A DNA stretch of 64,000 bases, taken from Advenella sp. FME57 (lineage in GTDB: Bacteria; Pseudomonadota; Gammaproteobacteria; Burkholderiales; Burkholderiaceae_B). Below are positions 36,427 to 45,577 of the stretch, piece by piece; position 1 is the first letter of the stretch; each line of letters opens with the position of its first letter. Under the pieces are notes generated by a model, which searched no databases, had not been told where the DNA came from, and saw only the letters and a list, made by a program, of their open reading frames with translations. Where the stretch lies: positions 1 through 64,000 of the forward strand of contig NZ_JABUXU010000005.1 of NCBI RefSeq assembly GCF_014897675.1, written 5' to 3'. The position numbers were made by a program, and so were the translations under genes.

Positions 36427-37245
36427 CTAGGCGACGCGTTTTTCCTTTGCCAATGCTTCCTGTGCGGCGTATTCCTGCATCACGCTATTGTGGATACGGG
36501 CGCGCAGCGCAATAAATTCCGGTGTTTCCTGCAGCGATCGATGGCGAGGATAGGCAAAGGGGATGTCGATCACCTCCCGAATGCGCGAGGGGCGTGCAGA
36601 AATAATCAGCACCTTATTGGAAAGATACAGAGCTTCTTCCACCAAGTGTGTAATCAGCATGACCGTTTTGCCTTCTGCGTACAGCACATCCAGCAGCAGA
36701 TCGTGCATTGCGCTGCGGGTCTGCGCATCCAGCGCTCCAAACGGTTCGTCCATCAGGACAAATTCGGGGCGCACCGCATAGGTACGTGCAAGCGCCAGGC
36801 GCTGCTTCATGCCGCCCGACAGTGTTTTCGGAAACGCCTTGCGAAAATCAGCCAGCCCCATCAGGCTCAGATAACGATCAACAATCTCGTTCTTGTCTGC
36901 GGCATTCAGGTGCTTGCTTACTTTCAGGTTTAAGCCAAATGCAATATTCTGCTCGACTGTCAGCCAGGGGAAAACGCCATACTCCTGAAACATGACGCCC
37001 CGATCCGGGCCTGGTTGTTCAATCGGCTTGCCATCGAGCATGACCGCGCCGCGGGTGGGTTTGACAAATCCTGCGGCCATATTCATAAGGGTGGTCTTGC
37101 CACAACCGGATGGCCCCACAAGTGAAATGAAATCGCCCTGGTTGACGCTAAAGGACATATCCCGGACAACTTGCAGTACACCGCCCGGTGTATCAAACTG
37201 CATGGAAACATTGTCGAAAACGATCCGTTCTTTGTTTGTCTGCAT
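36427..37245 (-). CDS. ABC transporter ATP-binding protein, NitT/TauT (SsuB) type
   Basis: 272 residues. Walker A is GPSGCGKTT, the Q-loop is MFQEYGVFPWLTV, the signature is LSGGMKQRLALARTY, Walker B is VLMDEPFGALD and the H-loop is LITHLVEEALYL. This is the standard SsuB/TauB ATPase. The start at 37245 follows GGGGAG; the longer open frame lies inside the permease gene. It is only two bases from the permease stop, indicating one message. Confidence 0.92.
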   Translation of the reverse strand: MQTNKERIVFDNVSMQFDTPGGVLQVVRDMSFSVNQGDFISLVGPSGCGKTTLMNMAAGFVKPTRGAVMLDGKPIEQPGPDRGVMFQEYGVFPWLTVEQNIAFGLNLKVSKHLNAADKNEIVDRYLSLMGLADFRKAFPKTLSGGMKQRLALARTYAVRPEFVLMDEPFGALDAQTRSAMHDLLLDVLYAEGKTVMLITHLVEEALYLSNKVLIISARPSRIREVIDIPFAYPRHRSLQETPEFIALRARIHNSVMQEYAAQEALAKEKRVA

Positions 37246-37247
37246 GT

Positions 37248-38033
37248 CTACTCCCCGGCCCTGTCCTGCCAACTGATCAATCGGTTCGATAATTTGCGAA
37301 TGGCCACATCCATCAAAAGCGCAATGGCGCCAATGCAAATGATCCCCACATAAATGGCGCGCAGATCAAAGAATGCCGAGGCGTTTTGTATCATCGCACC
37401 CAGGCCTTCCTGGGCCGCCACCAGTTCAGCCGCGACCAGTGTTGCCCATGCCACGCCCAGCGCTACCCTGAGCGCAGTCAGCATGTGGGGCACGGTCATG
37501 GGCACCATGACTTTGAGGAATATTTCCATATCCGTGGCACCCAGCGTTTTGGCCACGCGGATATACACAGGGCTGATCTGATTCATGCCTTCATACATCA
37601 CAATGACGGCCGCAAAAAAGGAGGCATAAAAAAGAATGGCAATTTTGGCCATTTCGCCAATGCCGAAGTACACAATCACAAGTGGAATAAGCGCGATGGG
37701 CGGCAGGGCGCGAAAGAAATTGACCAGTGGGTCGACAAAACGCCGTATGGGCTTGTACCAGCCGATCAGAAAGCCGATAGGCACCGCCAGCAACATACCC
37801 AGCAGCAGCCCGCCCACCACGCGCTGGATAGACATGGCCATATTCACCAGCAGCCCACCCTGGGTCAGATGCGTCCAGAACGTCTGCAGCACTTCCAGTG
37901 GCGACGGCAGCAATGCCGGGCTGATCCAGCCCGACGCGTGTACAAGCATCCAGACTGCGATCAGGCAGATAAACGGAAAAACGGACCAGGCCAGATTGCC
38001 CAACCGGTTGCTGCTTCTTGTGGCTTTTGCCAT
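37248..38033 (-). CDS. ABC transporter permease, NitT/TauT (SsuC) type
   Basis: 262 residues with six helices. The binding-protein-dependent permease signature is seen as GVAWATLVAAELVAAQEGLG, and an earlier family segment is SIQRVVGGLLLGMLLAVPIG. It forms the pore for the importer encoded in this operon. Start choice: ATG at 38033 has GGAG at suitable spacing, whereas ATG at 38045 has none. It lies 42 bases after the GntR stop on the same strand. Confidence 0.9.
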   Translation of the reverse strand: MAKATRSSNRLGNLAWSVFPFICLIAVWMLVHASGWISPALLPSPLEVLQTFWTHLTQGGLLVNMAMSIQRVVGGLLLGMLLAVPIGFLIGWYKPIRRFVDPLVNFFRALPPIALIPLVIVYFGIGEMAKIAILFYASFFAAVIVMYEGMNQISPVYIRVAKTLGATDMEIFLKVMVPMTVPHMLTALRVALGVAWATLVAAELVAAQEGLGAMIQNASAFFDLRAIYVGIICIGAIALLMDVAIRKLSNRLISWQDRAGE

Positions 38034-38074
38034 CCTTGTCTCCATATGTTTTTTGGGTGCAGCGTTCAGTGACC

Positions 38075-38833
38075 TCAATACTGGTTATGGGCGATATCGT
38101 TTTGCAGCAGATCGGTGTCAATCTGAATCAGCTGCGCGGGATACTGAATATGCGCGTAATACAGGATTGTGTCCGACGGATCCTTGAATACGCGGCAGAC
38201 ATCGGCAATCGGGTCCCCCACGCCAATGTTCAAATGCGACGCCGTCTCTTTATCGGATACGGTGATACGCATAATCTGCCGGGCCTGGTGAATGCTGATA
38301 TCTGGCCGCTGAGCCAGCTGCGGTACAACCGGTGCAGTGCGAAAGCCTTCCGGATCACTATCGAAAATCGTCTTGTCCAGATAGATATCAATAAGGCAAT
38401 AAGGTGTGTTTTCGCGGTAATGCACCCGACGCAATCGCTGATAGGCCGCACTGTTGCCATCAAAGCCGAAAGCCGGATCGGGCGCGCGCTCACCTGGCTC
38501 TATTGGCAGCATGCGGATTTTCAGCGTCGATACAGCCTGGACCAGTTCGCCAAAACTGTTGGCCAGCCTGAACCAGCGCTGTTCGGATAGGTCTTTGGCA
38601 ACAAACGTGCCGACCCCACGGGTGCGCCGGATAATGCCATTGTCTTCCAGCAGATTGAGTGCAGCACGCAAGGTAATTCGCGATACCTCGAACTGCGCCA
38701 CCAGATTGTCCAGGGTAGGAATCTGCTCCCCGAAACGCCATTGCTGGCTCTCGATCTTCTGGCGCATGAGCTTGGCCACTTGCAGATACAGTGGCATGCG
38801 GCTTTCGTAGCGAGGTTTTATTTCATTGTGCAT
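38075..38833 (-). CDS. GntR family regulator, HutC/UTRA type
   Basis: 252 residues. The winged-helix domain is at the N terminus (MPLYLQVAKLMRQKIESQQWRFG, then FEVSRITLRAALNLLEDNGI and RRTRGVGTFVAKD). The rest is a UTRA ligand-binding domain (YQRLRRVHYRENTPYCLIDI, VSDKETASHLNIGVGDPIAD). It heads the operon of ABC importer, GMC oxidoreductase and enolase-family genes and probably responds to the imported compound. The start at 38833 lacks a ribosome site; the AT-rich ATCATCATATTAATA just upstream may hold its own operator. Confidence 0.88.
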   Translation of the reverse strand: MHNEIKPRYESRMPLYLQVAKLMRQKIESQQWRFGEQIPTLDNLVAQFEVSRITLRAALNLLEDNGIIRRTRGVGTFVAKDLSEQRWFRLANSFGELVQAVSTLKIRMLPIEPGERAPDPAFGFDGNSAAYQRLRRVHYRENTPYCLIDIYLDKTIFDSDPEGFRTAPVVPQLAQRPDISIHQARQIMRITVSDKETASHLNIGVGDPIADVCRVFKDPSDTILYYAHIQYPAQLIQIDTDLLQNDIAHNQY

Positions 38834-39182
38834 ATCATCATATTAATAAGCACAATTGAAATAAACAAGTAGGGGTTAGCCCGTAACTATGACTAAAGCG
38901 TGGCGTTTGCAGCTCTTGTGTTGCGGGCATTGCGACGGCATTGACCACGTCATTAATCACGCCAATATTCAAATATGACGGTCATCTCCTGATCGGGAAC
39001 GCTCATATGCGTGGCTGCCCGGGCCAGCGAAAACGCGCAGAGTTGCGGCGCGCCGGGCAAAGGACCGGCCGCTTCTGGCCAGACCCGTGTGGCGCCAGAA
39101 TATACACGGCACCCTGATGTCGATTGCGCAAATGGGCGGGTTGGCTTATGATAATGGTCAATATAGTATAGGGGGGTAGGGT
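38834..39182. other. Divergent intergenic region, gntR to dmeR
   Basis: No gene is seen. It contains a short palindrome ATGACGGTCAT at 38975-38985 and, at its right end, a G-rich operator-like element next to the dmeR start. The two promoters are back to back. Confidence 0.4.
39165..39181 (+). promoter_or_regulatory. G-tract operator of RcnR/DmeR type
   Basis: AGTATAGGGGGGTAGGG has a run of six G (39171-39176) flanked by TA on each side, like the TACT-G6-N-AGTA operators bound by RcnR/CsoR-class sensors. It overlaps the ribosome site of the repressor gene, so binding would also block translation start. Recognised by eye. Confidence 0.6.
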
Positions 39183-39458
39183 ATGTCTCATTTGCATGCC
39201 GATAACGACGAGTTGCTCAATCGGGTTCGCAGAATTGCCGGACAGGTCCAGGCCATCGAGCGCGCGCTGCAGGCAAAGGCCGATTGTGGCAAGACGCTGC
39301 ATCTTGTGGCGGCAACGCGCGGGGCATTGAACGGATTGCTTGAGCAGATTATTGAAGCGCATGCGCAATTTCATGTTGCCGATCCGGCGCTCAGCGATGA
39401 GCAACGCCAGGCGGGGGTGAACGAATTGCTCAAAGCGATTCGCCAGTATTCGAAATAA
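39183..39458 (+). CDS. dmeR: Ni/Co-sensing repressor, RcnR/DmeR type
   Basis: 91 residues of the all-helical CsoR/RcnR family (DNDELLNRVRRIAGQVQAIERAL). The metal residues match the nickel/cobalt RcnR pattern and not copper CsoR: His3, Cys35, His60 and His64 are all present at the same numbers as in Escherichia coli RcnR. His5 and His40 are additional. It should repress itself and the exporter gene directly downstream and release DNA on metal binding. The start ATG is next to the G-tract operator. The pairing with a DmeF-type exporter favours the name dmeR. Confidence 0.88.
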   Translation: MSHLHADNDELLNRVRRIAGQVQAIERALQAKADCGKTLHLVAATRGALNGLLEQIIEAHAQFHVADPALSDEQRQAGVNELLKAIRQYSK

Positions 39459-39467
39459 AAGGAATAA

Positions 39468-40463
39468 ATGATGTATTCGGAACACAGTCCCCACAGCCAT
39501 GCGTTTCTGGCCGCGTCCCATGATGAAAATGCCAGGCGGACCCTGTGGGTGGTCACCCTGACTTTTGTCATGATGGTCGTGGAAATTGCCGCCGGCTATG
39601 TGACCGGTTCCATGGCCCTGCTGGCTGATGGCTTTCATATGGCCACGCATGCGGGCGCCCTGGGCATCGCGGCAGGCGCATATGCGTTTGCACGGCGCAA
39701 TGTGAACAACCAGCGGTTCAGCTTTGGAACCGGCAAGGTGGGAGATCTGGCCGGGTTTGCATCGGCGCTCATTCTTGCCATGGTGGCCCTTGGCATTGCC
39801 GTGGAGTCGGTCGCCAGATTGTTGAGTCCGACCAGCGTTGCGTTCGGGGAGGCGGCCATTGTCGCGACGGTCGGCTTGCTTGTCAATATTGTGAGCGCGC
39901 TCATGTTGTCGGGCGGCCATCATCACGGACACGATCATCACAGTCACCAACATCATGGCCATGCTGCTGAACACGACCATGCGCACGGATATGCACCCGG
40001 CGGCGACAATAATATGCGGGCGGCGTACATTCATGTGCTGGCCGATGCCCTGACCTCGGTCCTGGCCATTGTGGCCCTGCTGGCAGGCCGTTATTTTGGC
40101 TGGATTTGGCTGGATCCGGTCATGGGCGTGGTCGGCGCAATAGTTATCGGCAGATGGGCCTATAGCTTGATGAAAGCCAGCGCAGCTGTGTTGCTGGACG
40201 TGACAGACGAGCACGTTGCACAGGAAATTCGCGAAATTCTGGCGCCGGTGCCCGATATGAAAATCACAGACCTGCACGTTTGGCAGGTCGGGCCACAGGC
40301 GCGTGCGGCCATTGTCAGCGTGGCAGGCAGCGGGCTGACGGCTCAACAGATACGCGAGCAGTTATGGCCAGTCCATGAAATATCACATTTGACAATTGAA
40401 TGCCAGGCGGCGCCCGCGCCGGCCAATGAGCCCTCAACCTTGGCAGTGATGCCACGTACCTAG
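39468..40463 (+). CDS. dmeF: CDF family Co/Ni exporter DmeF
   Basis: 331 residues with six helices. The motif LADGFHMATHAGALGIAAGA in helix 2 and HVLADALTSVLAIVAL in helix 5 provide the transport-site His and Asp residues; ADG-HM-TH is characteristic of DmeF. The loop between helices 4 and 5 is strongly His-rich (GGHHHGHDHHSHQHHGHAAE). A cytoplasmic C-terminal domain follows (ITDLHVWQVGPQARAAIVSV). It pumps divalent metal out of the cell. It starts nine bases after dmeR, with AAAGGAA as ribosome site. Confidence 0.92.
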   Translation: MMYSEHSPHSHAFLAASHDENARRTLWVVTLTFVMMVVEIAAGYVTGSMALLADGFHMATHAGALGIAAGAYAFARRNVNNQRFSFGTGKVGDLAGFASALILAMVALGIAVESVARLLSPTSVAFGEAAIVATVGLLVNIVSALMLSGGHHHGHDHHSHQHHGHAAEHDHAHGYAPGGDNNMRAAYIHVLADALTSVLAIVALLAGRYFGWIWLDPVMGVVGAIVIGRWAYSLMKASAAVLLDVTDEHVAQEIREILAPVPDMKITDLHVWQVGPQARAAIVSVAGSGLTAQQIREQLWPVHEISHLTIECQAAPAPANEPSTLAVMPRT

Positions 40464-40643
40464 GGTGTACGATCCGGGTCGGCTGGCTGCCTGCAAGGGC
40501 GTGACGGATCCGCGCAGCAGGCCGGGCCGGGATAGGCATGTGCAGCGGATCTGTCGCATGACCCACTGCCGCTTACGCTTTTGTTACCCAACTACTCGTG
40601 GATCGCCTGGCCAGAAGCCGACGAACCCACGAGCGGTACCCGT

Positions 40644-41453
40644 TTATTGTGTCGGGAAGGCCGGTTCCAGCCCGTTTTGCCGTATCGTTTGGACAGCGGC
40701 GGGAGAAGTCAGAAATTTGATCAGATCGTTGGCGCCCTGCTGATTGCGCGCATGCGTGGTCACCCCGGCCGAAAAGATAGTCGCTTTTTGCAAGGCGGGT
40801 GGCAACACGCCCACGTAATCGGCCCCTTTGATCGGCAACAGTTCACTGACCTGTTGCAAGCCTAGAGCCGCATCACCGCGGGCCACCACTGCACCTACGC
40901 GCTCGGAAACAATACGCTTGCTCTTGGACTTGACCTGGGCTTCAATACCCAGCTTCTTGATCAGTTCTTTTTCATAATAGGTGCCGCTGGCGCTGGCCGA
41001 ATAGGCGATGGAAGGCGCAGCCAGCAGGGCGCGTTTTACCGCCTCGGCGTTGCTGATATCTGGTTTGGGGGCGCCTTTCTGGACCGAGATGCCGATGAGT
41101 GAACGAACCAGGTCCACCTGGCTGCCCTTGACGGCCTGACCTTTATTGACGAGCTGATCCAGTGATTTGCGGGCCAGGATAACCATGTCGGCGGGTTCCT
41201 GTCGATCCAGTCGGGCTGGAATGGAATCTGGCGCGCCGCCCATGGATGATCCATGGACAATTTCAACGTGATAGCCGGACTGCTTTTCAAATTGCGGGGC
41301 AAGCGCTTCGACCGACGAAGCAAAGCCGCCCGAAGAGATAACCGTTATCGTATTTTTTGGGGACTGTTCCGGCATATGGCCGCAAGCGGCCAGTGCGGTG
41401 GATAGTGCAAGTGTGACCAGCATCGCGCGGCGACGGGGGGATTTGACGAACAT
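40644..41453 (-). CDS. ModA-like substrate-binding lipoprotein
   Basis: 269 residues. The N terminus has a lipoprotein signal (MLVTLALSTALAAC, lipobox LAAC). The mature part resembles the molybdate/tungstate binding family: NTITVISSGGFASSVEALAP, FEKQSGYHVEIVHGSSMGG, ADMVILARKSLDQLVNKGQ and GDAALGLQQVSELL. However, there is no modB or modC next to it, so the ligand is uncertain. The start at 41453 follows AAGGAG. It is convergent with dmeF and separated from lldP by about 300 bases. Confidence 0.8.
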   Translation of the reverse strand: MFVKSPRRRAMLVTLALSTALAACGHMPEQSPKNTITVISSGGFASSVEALAPQFEKQSGYHVEIVHGSSMGGAPDSIPARLDRQEPADMVILARKSLDQLVNKGQAVKGSQVDLVRSLIGISVQKGAPKPDISNAEAVKRALLAAPSIAYSASASGTYYEKELIKKLGIEAQVKSKSKRIVSERVGAVVARGDAALGLQQVSELLPIKGADYVGVLPPALQKATIFSAGVTTHARNQQGANDLIKFLTSPAAVQTIRQNGLEPAFPTQ

Positions 41454-41755
41454 GTAGTTTTCTCCTTGGGAATGGTCTCTGGTATTAAATGATTGTGTTC
41501 TGCCGGTACTTGGCAGAGCGCGCACTGAGTTCAATTGCAGTGGCAACCACGGGTGGATGAATCTGTTTTTTGTATTGGTGCCGTATACCGACCAGCCACC
41601 CGAATCTACCCGGGGATCATGGCGATGGCCTTGCCCGGCGACCCCCATCCCTTGCTTAGCCAGATCAAACGTTCGCGCGCAGGCAGAAGTATGAATGATT
41701 TGGCCACCCGGTCTGTTTAGATACGGGCGGCCAAATGGTTGACGGGCTGGTTATA
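41454..41755. other. Intergenic region between ModA-like gene and lldP
   Basis: About 300 bases with no supported gene. The promoter of the ModA-like gene must lie here. The right end holds the hairpin at 41698-41736 that closes the lldP transcript. Confidence 0.4.
41698..41736 (-). terminator. Strong hairpin downstream of lldP
   Basis: Arms ATTTGGCCACCCG and CGGGCGGCCAAAT pair over 13 positions with one mismatch, around a 13-base loop. It begins about 20 bases after the lldP stop on the minus strand. No T run follows, so it may be an RNA 3'-end stabiliser. Confidence 0.5.
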
Positions 41756-43453
41756 CTATTTCCCGAGCAGCGGATCGGTTACGCCAAAGACATAAAAAGC
41801 CAGCATGGCAATAACGCCGGTAAAGATCAGATAGTACAGCGTTGGCTGGATGGTTTTGCGAAGCGTGTCCCCTTCCCGACCCAACAGGCCCACTGTTGCT
41901 GATGCAGCAACGACATTGTGAATAGCAACCATGTTGCCCGCGGCAGCCCCCACAGCCTGTACTGCTATCATCATGGCAGTGGAGATGCCTAGTTGCTGAG
42001 CGACATTAAACTGAAAGTCGGCAAGCATCAAATTGGAGGCCGTATTAGAACCAGTGATGAATGCGCCTAGTCCGCCCATGGCCGGAGCGAAGAAGGGATA
42101 AACGCTGCCTACTCCGTTGGCGACAAACTGAGCCATGGCAACCGGCATGGATACCAGATCTGCAGCATTTACACCTGAATTGATCAAAATCCGCACCATT
42201 GGAATGGTGAAAACCAGGACGAAACCGGCACCCAGAATGGTGCGGCATGATTCGCCAACGGCTTGCTTGACCTCATTGCCACTCATGCGATGCAGGAAAA
42301 TCGTAATGAGCACAACGAAAATCAGGATCCCGCCGGGTAGATACAAGGGCTCCAGCGTACCTGAAACCTTGTCTTCGCCCATGATATTGCTCCATCCGAA
42401 ACTCACGGTATTGAGCGCCTGCTTGATGGGTTCAACCGTACGGGAGATGACCAGAAAGACGGCCAGCAGAACATAGGGCAGCCAGCCGTTGAAGGTGGAA
42501 ATGGGCGTTTTTCCCGCGGTTTCTACCGGTTTCACATCGATGTCACCAATCCAGGTCTTTGGCCATCGGCTTGCCTCAGGGAAGTCCCATGTCTCGCGAG
42601 GAATCAGAAAGCCGCGCTTTGCCGCAGGAATGACGATCGCCAGTCCGACCAGGGCGCCGATCATCGACGGAAACTCAGGCCCGAGGAACACGCCGGCCAG
42701 CATATAGGGAATCACAAAGCAGACGCCCACGAACAGGGCGAATGGCGCGATAGCAAGCCCTTCCTTCCACGAGCGATTTGCACCAAAAGCCCTGACCATA
42801 ATCATGACCATGATCAGTGGCATCAATACGCCCACAACGCCGTGCGTTAGCGCGACTTCGGAGGTGATCAGGCGGAAATACTCTTCCCATGAGGAGCCTT
42901 GCGCGATCAACTGTTCGGTAATGCCCGCCTTGTTGACGCCGCCGGAGACGCCCACCACAATGGGGGTGCCAACAGCGCCAAAGGAGACCGGGGTTGACTG
43001 TATCATCATGCCCACAACCACGGCAGCCAGGGCAGGAAAACCAAGAACCACCATCAGGGGCGCCGCCACTGCGGCCGGTGTACCAAAGCCCGACGCACCT
43101 TCAATAAAGCAGCCGAACAGCCAGGCCACAATAAGCGCTTGCACGCGCCGGTCGGGACTGATGTCCGAGAACCCTTTGCGAATCGCCGTTATACCGCCCG
43201 AGTGCTTCAGGGTGTTGAGCAGCAAAATTGCGCCGAAGATAATCCATAGAATGGAGGCGGTCAGAATCAGGCCCTGCAGGGCTGAAGCGACCACGCGGTT
43301 GACGCTCATCTGCCATGCAGTAAGGGCGATCACGGTCGTGACAATGAATACAATGGGCATGACCACTTTGGCGGTCATTCTAAATCCGATCAATAGCACT
43401 CCGGCCAGAATCAGCGGCAGAAATGCAAGTAGCGCAAGCGCGGTGTTGCTCAT
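41756..43453 (-). CDS. lldP: L-lactate permease family (LldP/LctP)
   Basis: 565 residues with about fourteen helices. The family blocks are [60 protein letters not shown] and [19 protein letters not shown]. It imports lactate and related 2-hydroxy acids with protons. AAAGGAGC lies just before the start. No lactate dehydrogenase gene is adjacent, so glycolate or another hydroxy acid is also possible. The upstream region to 43876 is non-coding. Confidence 0.92.
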   Translation of the reverse strand: MSNTALALLAFLPLILAGVLLIGFRMTAKVVMPIVFIVTTVIALTAWQMSVNRVVASALQGLILTASILWIIFGAILLLNTLKHSGGITAIRKGFSDISPDRRVQALIVAWLFGCFIEGASGFGTPAAVAAPLMVVLGFPALAAVVVGMMIQSTPVSFGAVGTPIVVGVSGGVNKAGITEQLIAQGSSWEEYFRLITSEVALTHGVVGVLMPLIMVMIMVRAFGANRSWKEGLAIAPFALFVGVCFVIPYMLAGVFLGPEFPSMIGALVGLAIVIPAAKRGFLIPRETWDFPEASRWPKTWIGDIDVKPVETAGKTPISTFNGWLPYVLLAVFLVISRTVEPIKQALNTVSFGWSNIMGEDKVSGTLEPLYLPGGILIFVVLITIFLHRMSGNEVKQAVGESCRTILGAGFVLVFTIPMVRILINSGVNAADLVSMPVAMAQFVANGVGSVYPFFAPAMGGLGAFITGSNTASNLMLADFQFNVAQQLGISTAMMIAVQAVGAAAGNMVAIHNVVAASATVGLLGREGDTLRKTIQPTLYYLIFTGVIAMLAFYVFGVTDPLLGK

Positions 43454-43876
43454 ATTATTGCTCCTTTTGTTCTACAAATCATTTTTTCCGACGGATGCAC
43501 CTTTGAGCGCGTTTTGGTCACGTCAGACACCAGCAACAGTGTGTGGTATCTGCGAGCATGGCTGTCTCGACCATGCTCCGACAAAAAGGTACATAGAGAA
43601 AATGAATTGCCATATTAACCTGAATATTTAATGAATAAGTGCTGCACATGGCACAACGCTGACATTGCGTTGCGAGCCTGTACCGGCCTGGCGACGGACA
43701 GTCTGAGCCTTTGTTGGTTGGCCATGCGCCATGCGCCATGTGGTATGCGTTATGCGGGCATAACCGAGATCAGCAGAGCAAACGAGATTTCCGACAGGAG
43801 TGCAGGGCGCATTGCGCAGGTGTTTGTGACCGACAACGGGAGCGGCCATGAAAAATTCAACACCTGTTCGCATTAC
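43454..43876. other. Intergenic region with a short tandem repeat
   Basis: About 420 bases without a supported gene, between the lldP start and the LysR stop. At 43721-43741 the heptamer GCCATGC is repeated three times (the third copy ends in T). Confidence 0.45.
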
Positions 43877-44800
43877 TCACTTTATTGTCCCCAGCTCATT
43901 CAGATAGCCGCGATAGAAGTCAATGAACTGCTGTGCGCGATAAGAGACCCGACGGCCTGGTGGGTAGACCGCGTAGATGCCGACCTGCGGTAACGCCCAT
44001 TGTTGCAGCACAGGTTCAAGCCTGCCTGCCGCGATGTCTTCGGTTACGCTATGCTCGTCCAGTATTGAAATACCGTAACCTTGGCGCAGCATGGCACGCA
44101 GTGCGCCGGGTGAATCGACGCGGATGCGGGATCTGAGGTGTATGGTTTCGCTCGCGTTATTGGTATGCTCGAACGTCCATGTGAGCGGAGCAGGCAGCAA
44201 GGACAGGCAAATCCAGGGATGGTCTGCGAGATCGGCGGGAGTCAGGATGGGTTTTGCAGCGCGCAAATAGGTGGGGGAACAAACGACGAACTGGCGCATG
44301 CCGCCCAGCTTGATTGCGCGCATGGACGAGTCACGCAACCAGCCGACCCGAATCGAGGCATCAATACCTTCGCTGACCAGGTCCTGGACACGGTCACTTG
44401 ACCGCAGGTCGATGTGCAGATCAGGATGGCGCCCGGCGAAGATCGCCACGGCGCCGGCCAGCGACAGGATGGAGTGATCAACCGTTGAGCTCAGTCGCAA
44501 GGTGCCGGACAGGGTTGTGCTGTCTTCCCCCAATTGGTCCAGGGTTTCCTGTAACAGGCCCAGCATGGGTTCACATTGCTCGAACAGTCGTCTGCCGGCA
44601 TCGGTCAGATTGACCTGGCGTGTGGTTCGTGTAAACAGTGGAACCCCCAGATGCTTTTCAAGGCGGCTTATCTGAATGCTGACTTTGGCTTTGGTCATGC
44701 CCAGTTGCATTGCTGCCGCCGTGAACCCGCGCAAGCGGGCCACCATGCAGAAAATAGCGAGCGCGTTCAAATCAATGCCGGCAGCAGTGCTCATAATCAT
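43877..44800 (-). CDS. LysR family transcriptional regulator
   Basis: 307 residues. The HTH is at the N terminus: LNALAIFCMVARLRGFTAAA, then LGMTKAKVSIQISRLEKHLG. The remainder is the LysR effector domain (LRLSSTVDHSILSLAGAVAI, GYGISILDEHSVTEDIAAGR). It is divergent from the NAD(P)-binding protein gene at 44939, with 138 bases between, and is the likely regulator of it. ATG at 44794 is an alternative start; neither has a ribosome site. Confidence 0.88.
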   Translation of the reverse strand: MIMSTAAGIDLNALAIFCMVARLRGFTAAAMQLGMTKAKVSIQISRLEKHLGVPLFTRTTRQVNLTDAGRRLFEQCEPMLGLLQETLDQLGEDSTTLSGTLRLSSTVDHSILSLAGAVAIFAGRHPDLHIDLRSSDRVQDLVSEGIDASIRVGWLRDSSMRAIKLGGMRQFVVCSPTYLRAAKPILTPADLADHPWICLSLLPAPLTWTFEHTNNASETIHLRSRIRVDSPGALRAMLRQGYGISILDEHSVTEDIAAGRLEPVLQQWALPQVGIYAVYPPGRRVSYRAQQFIDFYRGYLNELGTIK

Positions 44801-44938
44801 TATTGTTACTAATATAGAAACAATGAATTATAGTTTTTCCTGTTTATTGAATCAATGGCTTCTGTGATGATGTGTATTCTGGCCGTTTGGATACGCAGGT
44901 TTCCAGACATAGGCCAAATTACATTTTAGGAATTCAAT

Positions 44939-45577
44939 ATGAAAATCGCACTTATCGGCGCGACCGGTTTTATCGGTAGCGCCTTGCTGACAGAGGCCTT
45001 GGCGCGCGGGCACAAGGTAACAGCCCTGGTGGCGCACCCCGAAAAACTGCAGCCGCAGGACAATCTGACGATTGAGCAGACCGATGTGCTGGATGGCGTA
45101 AAACTGGCGACGCAACTGACGGGTCATGATGCAGTGATTAGTGCATTCAGTGGGCATGCCCAGCAGGACGTTTATGGATACTACATGAAAGGTGTGGATT
45201 CCATTATCGCGGCGACAAAACAGGCGGTGATCAAGCGTCTGCTTATTGTGGGCGGCGCAGGTAGCCTGTACGCCCAGCCGGGCGTGCTGGTTATCGATAC
45301 GCCCGATTTCCCTCAACAGTGGAAAGCCACCGCTCAGGGCGCCAGGGATATTCTGACGCAACTGCGTAAAGACAGTGATCTGGACTGGACTATGTTGAGC
45401 CCGTCGGCAATCATTGAACCTGGCGAGCGTACCGGCTCGTTCAGGCAGGCCGATGATGAACTGATTGTGGATGCCGGCGGCCAGAGTCGCATTTCTACTC
45501 AGGATTTTGCGCTGGCCATGATCGATGAACTGGAAACGCCCCGGCACGTACGGGCGCGATTCACGGTCGGTTACTGA
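44939..45577 (+). CDS. NAD(P)H-binding NmrA/atypical SDR protein
   Basis: 212 residues. The dinucleotide motif is IALIGATGFIGSALLTEALA at the very N terminus, followed by VTALVAHPEKLQ. GGAGSLYAQPGV and LDWTMLSPSAIIEPGERTG match the YwnB/NmrA-like group of small atypical SDRs. These are oxidoreductases or redox sensors of unclear substrate. The start follows AGGAATTC. It is probably controlled by the divergent LysR gene. Confidence 0.85.
   Translation: MKIALIGATGFIGSALLTEALARGHKVTALVAHPEKLQPQDNLTIEQTDVLDGVKLATQLTGHDAVISAFSGHAQQDVYGYYMKGVDSIIAATKQAVIKRLLIVGGAGSLYAQPGVLVIDTPDFPQQWKATAQGARDILTQLRKDSDLDWTMLSPSAIIEPGERTGSFRQADDELIVDAGGQSRISTQDFALAMIDELETPRHVRARFTVGY

Noticed and set aside
39003-40346. 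A 447-residue open frame on the minus strand
   Set aside because: It is antisense to dmeF and dmeR, which have clear family motifs. Its composition (His, Gln, Arg rich, no fold motif) is that of a shadow frame.
42804-43631. A 275-residue plus-strand frame that extends past the lldP start
   Set aside because: Almost all of it is antisense to lldP, and the part beyond shows no domain.
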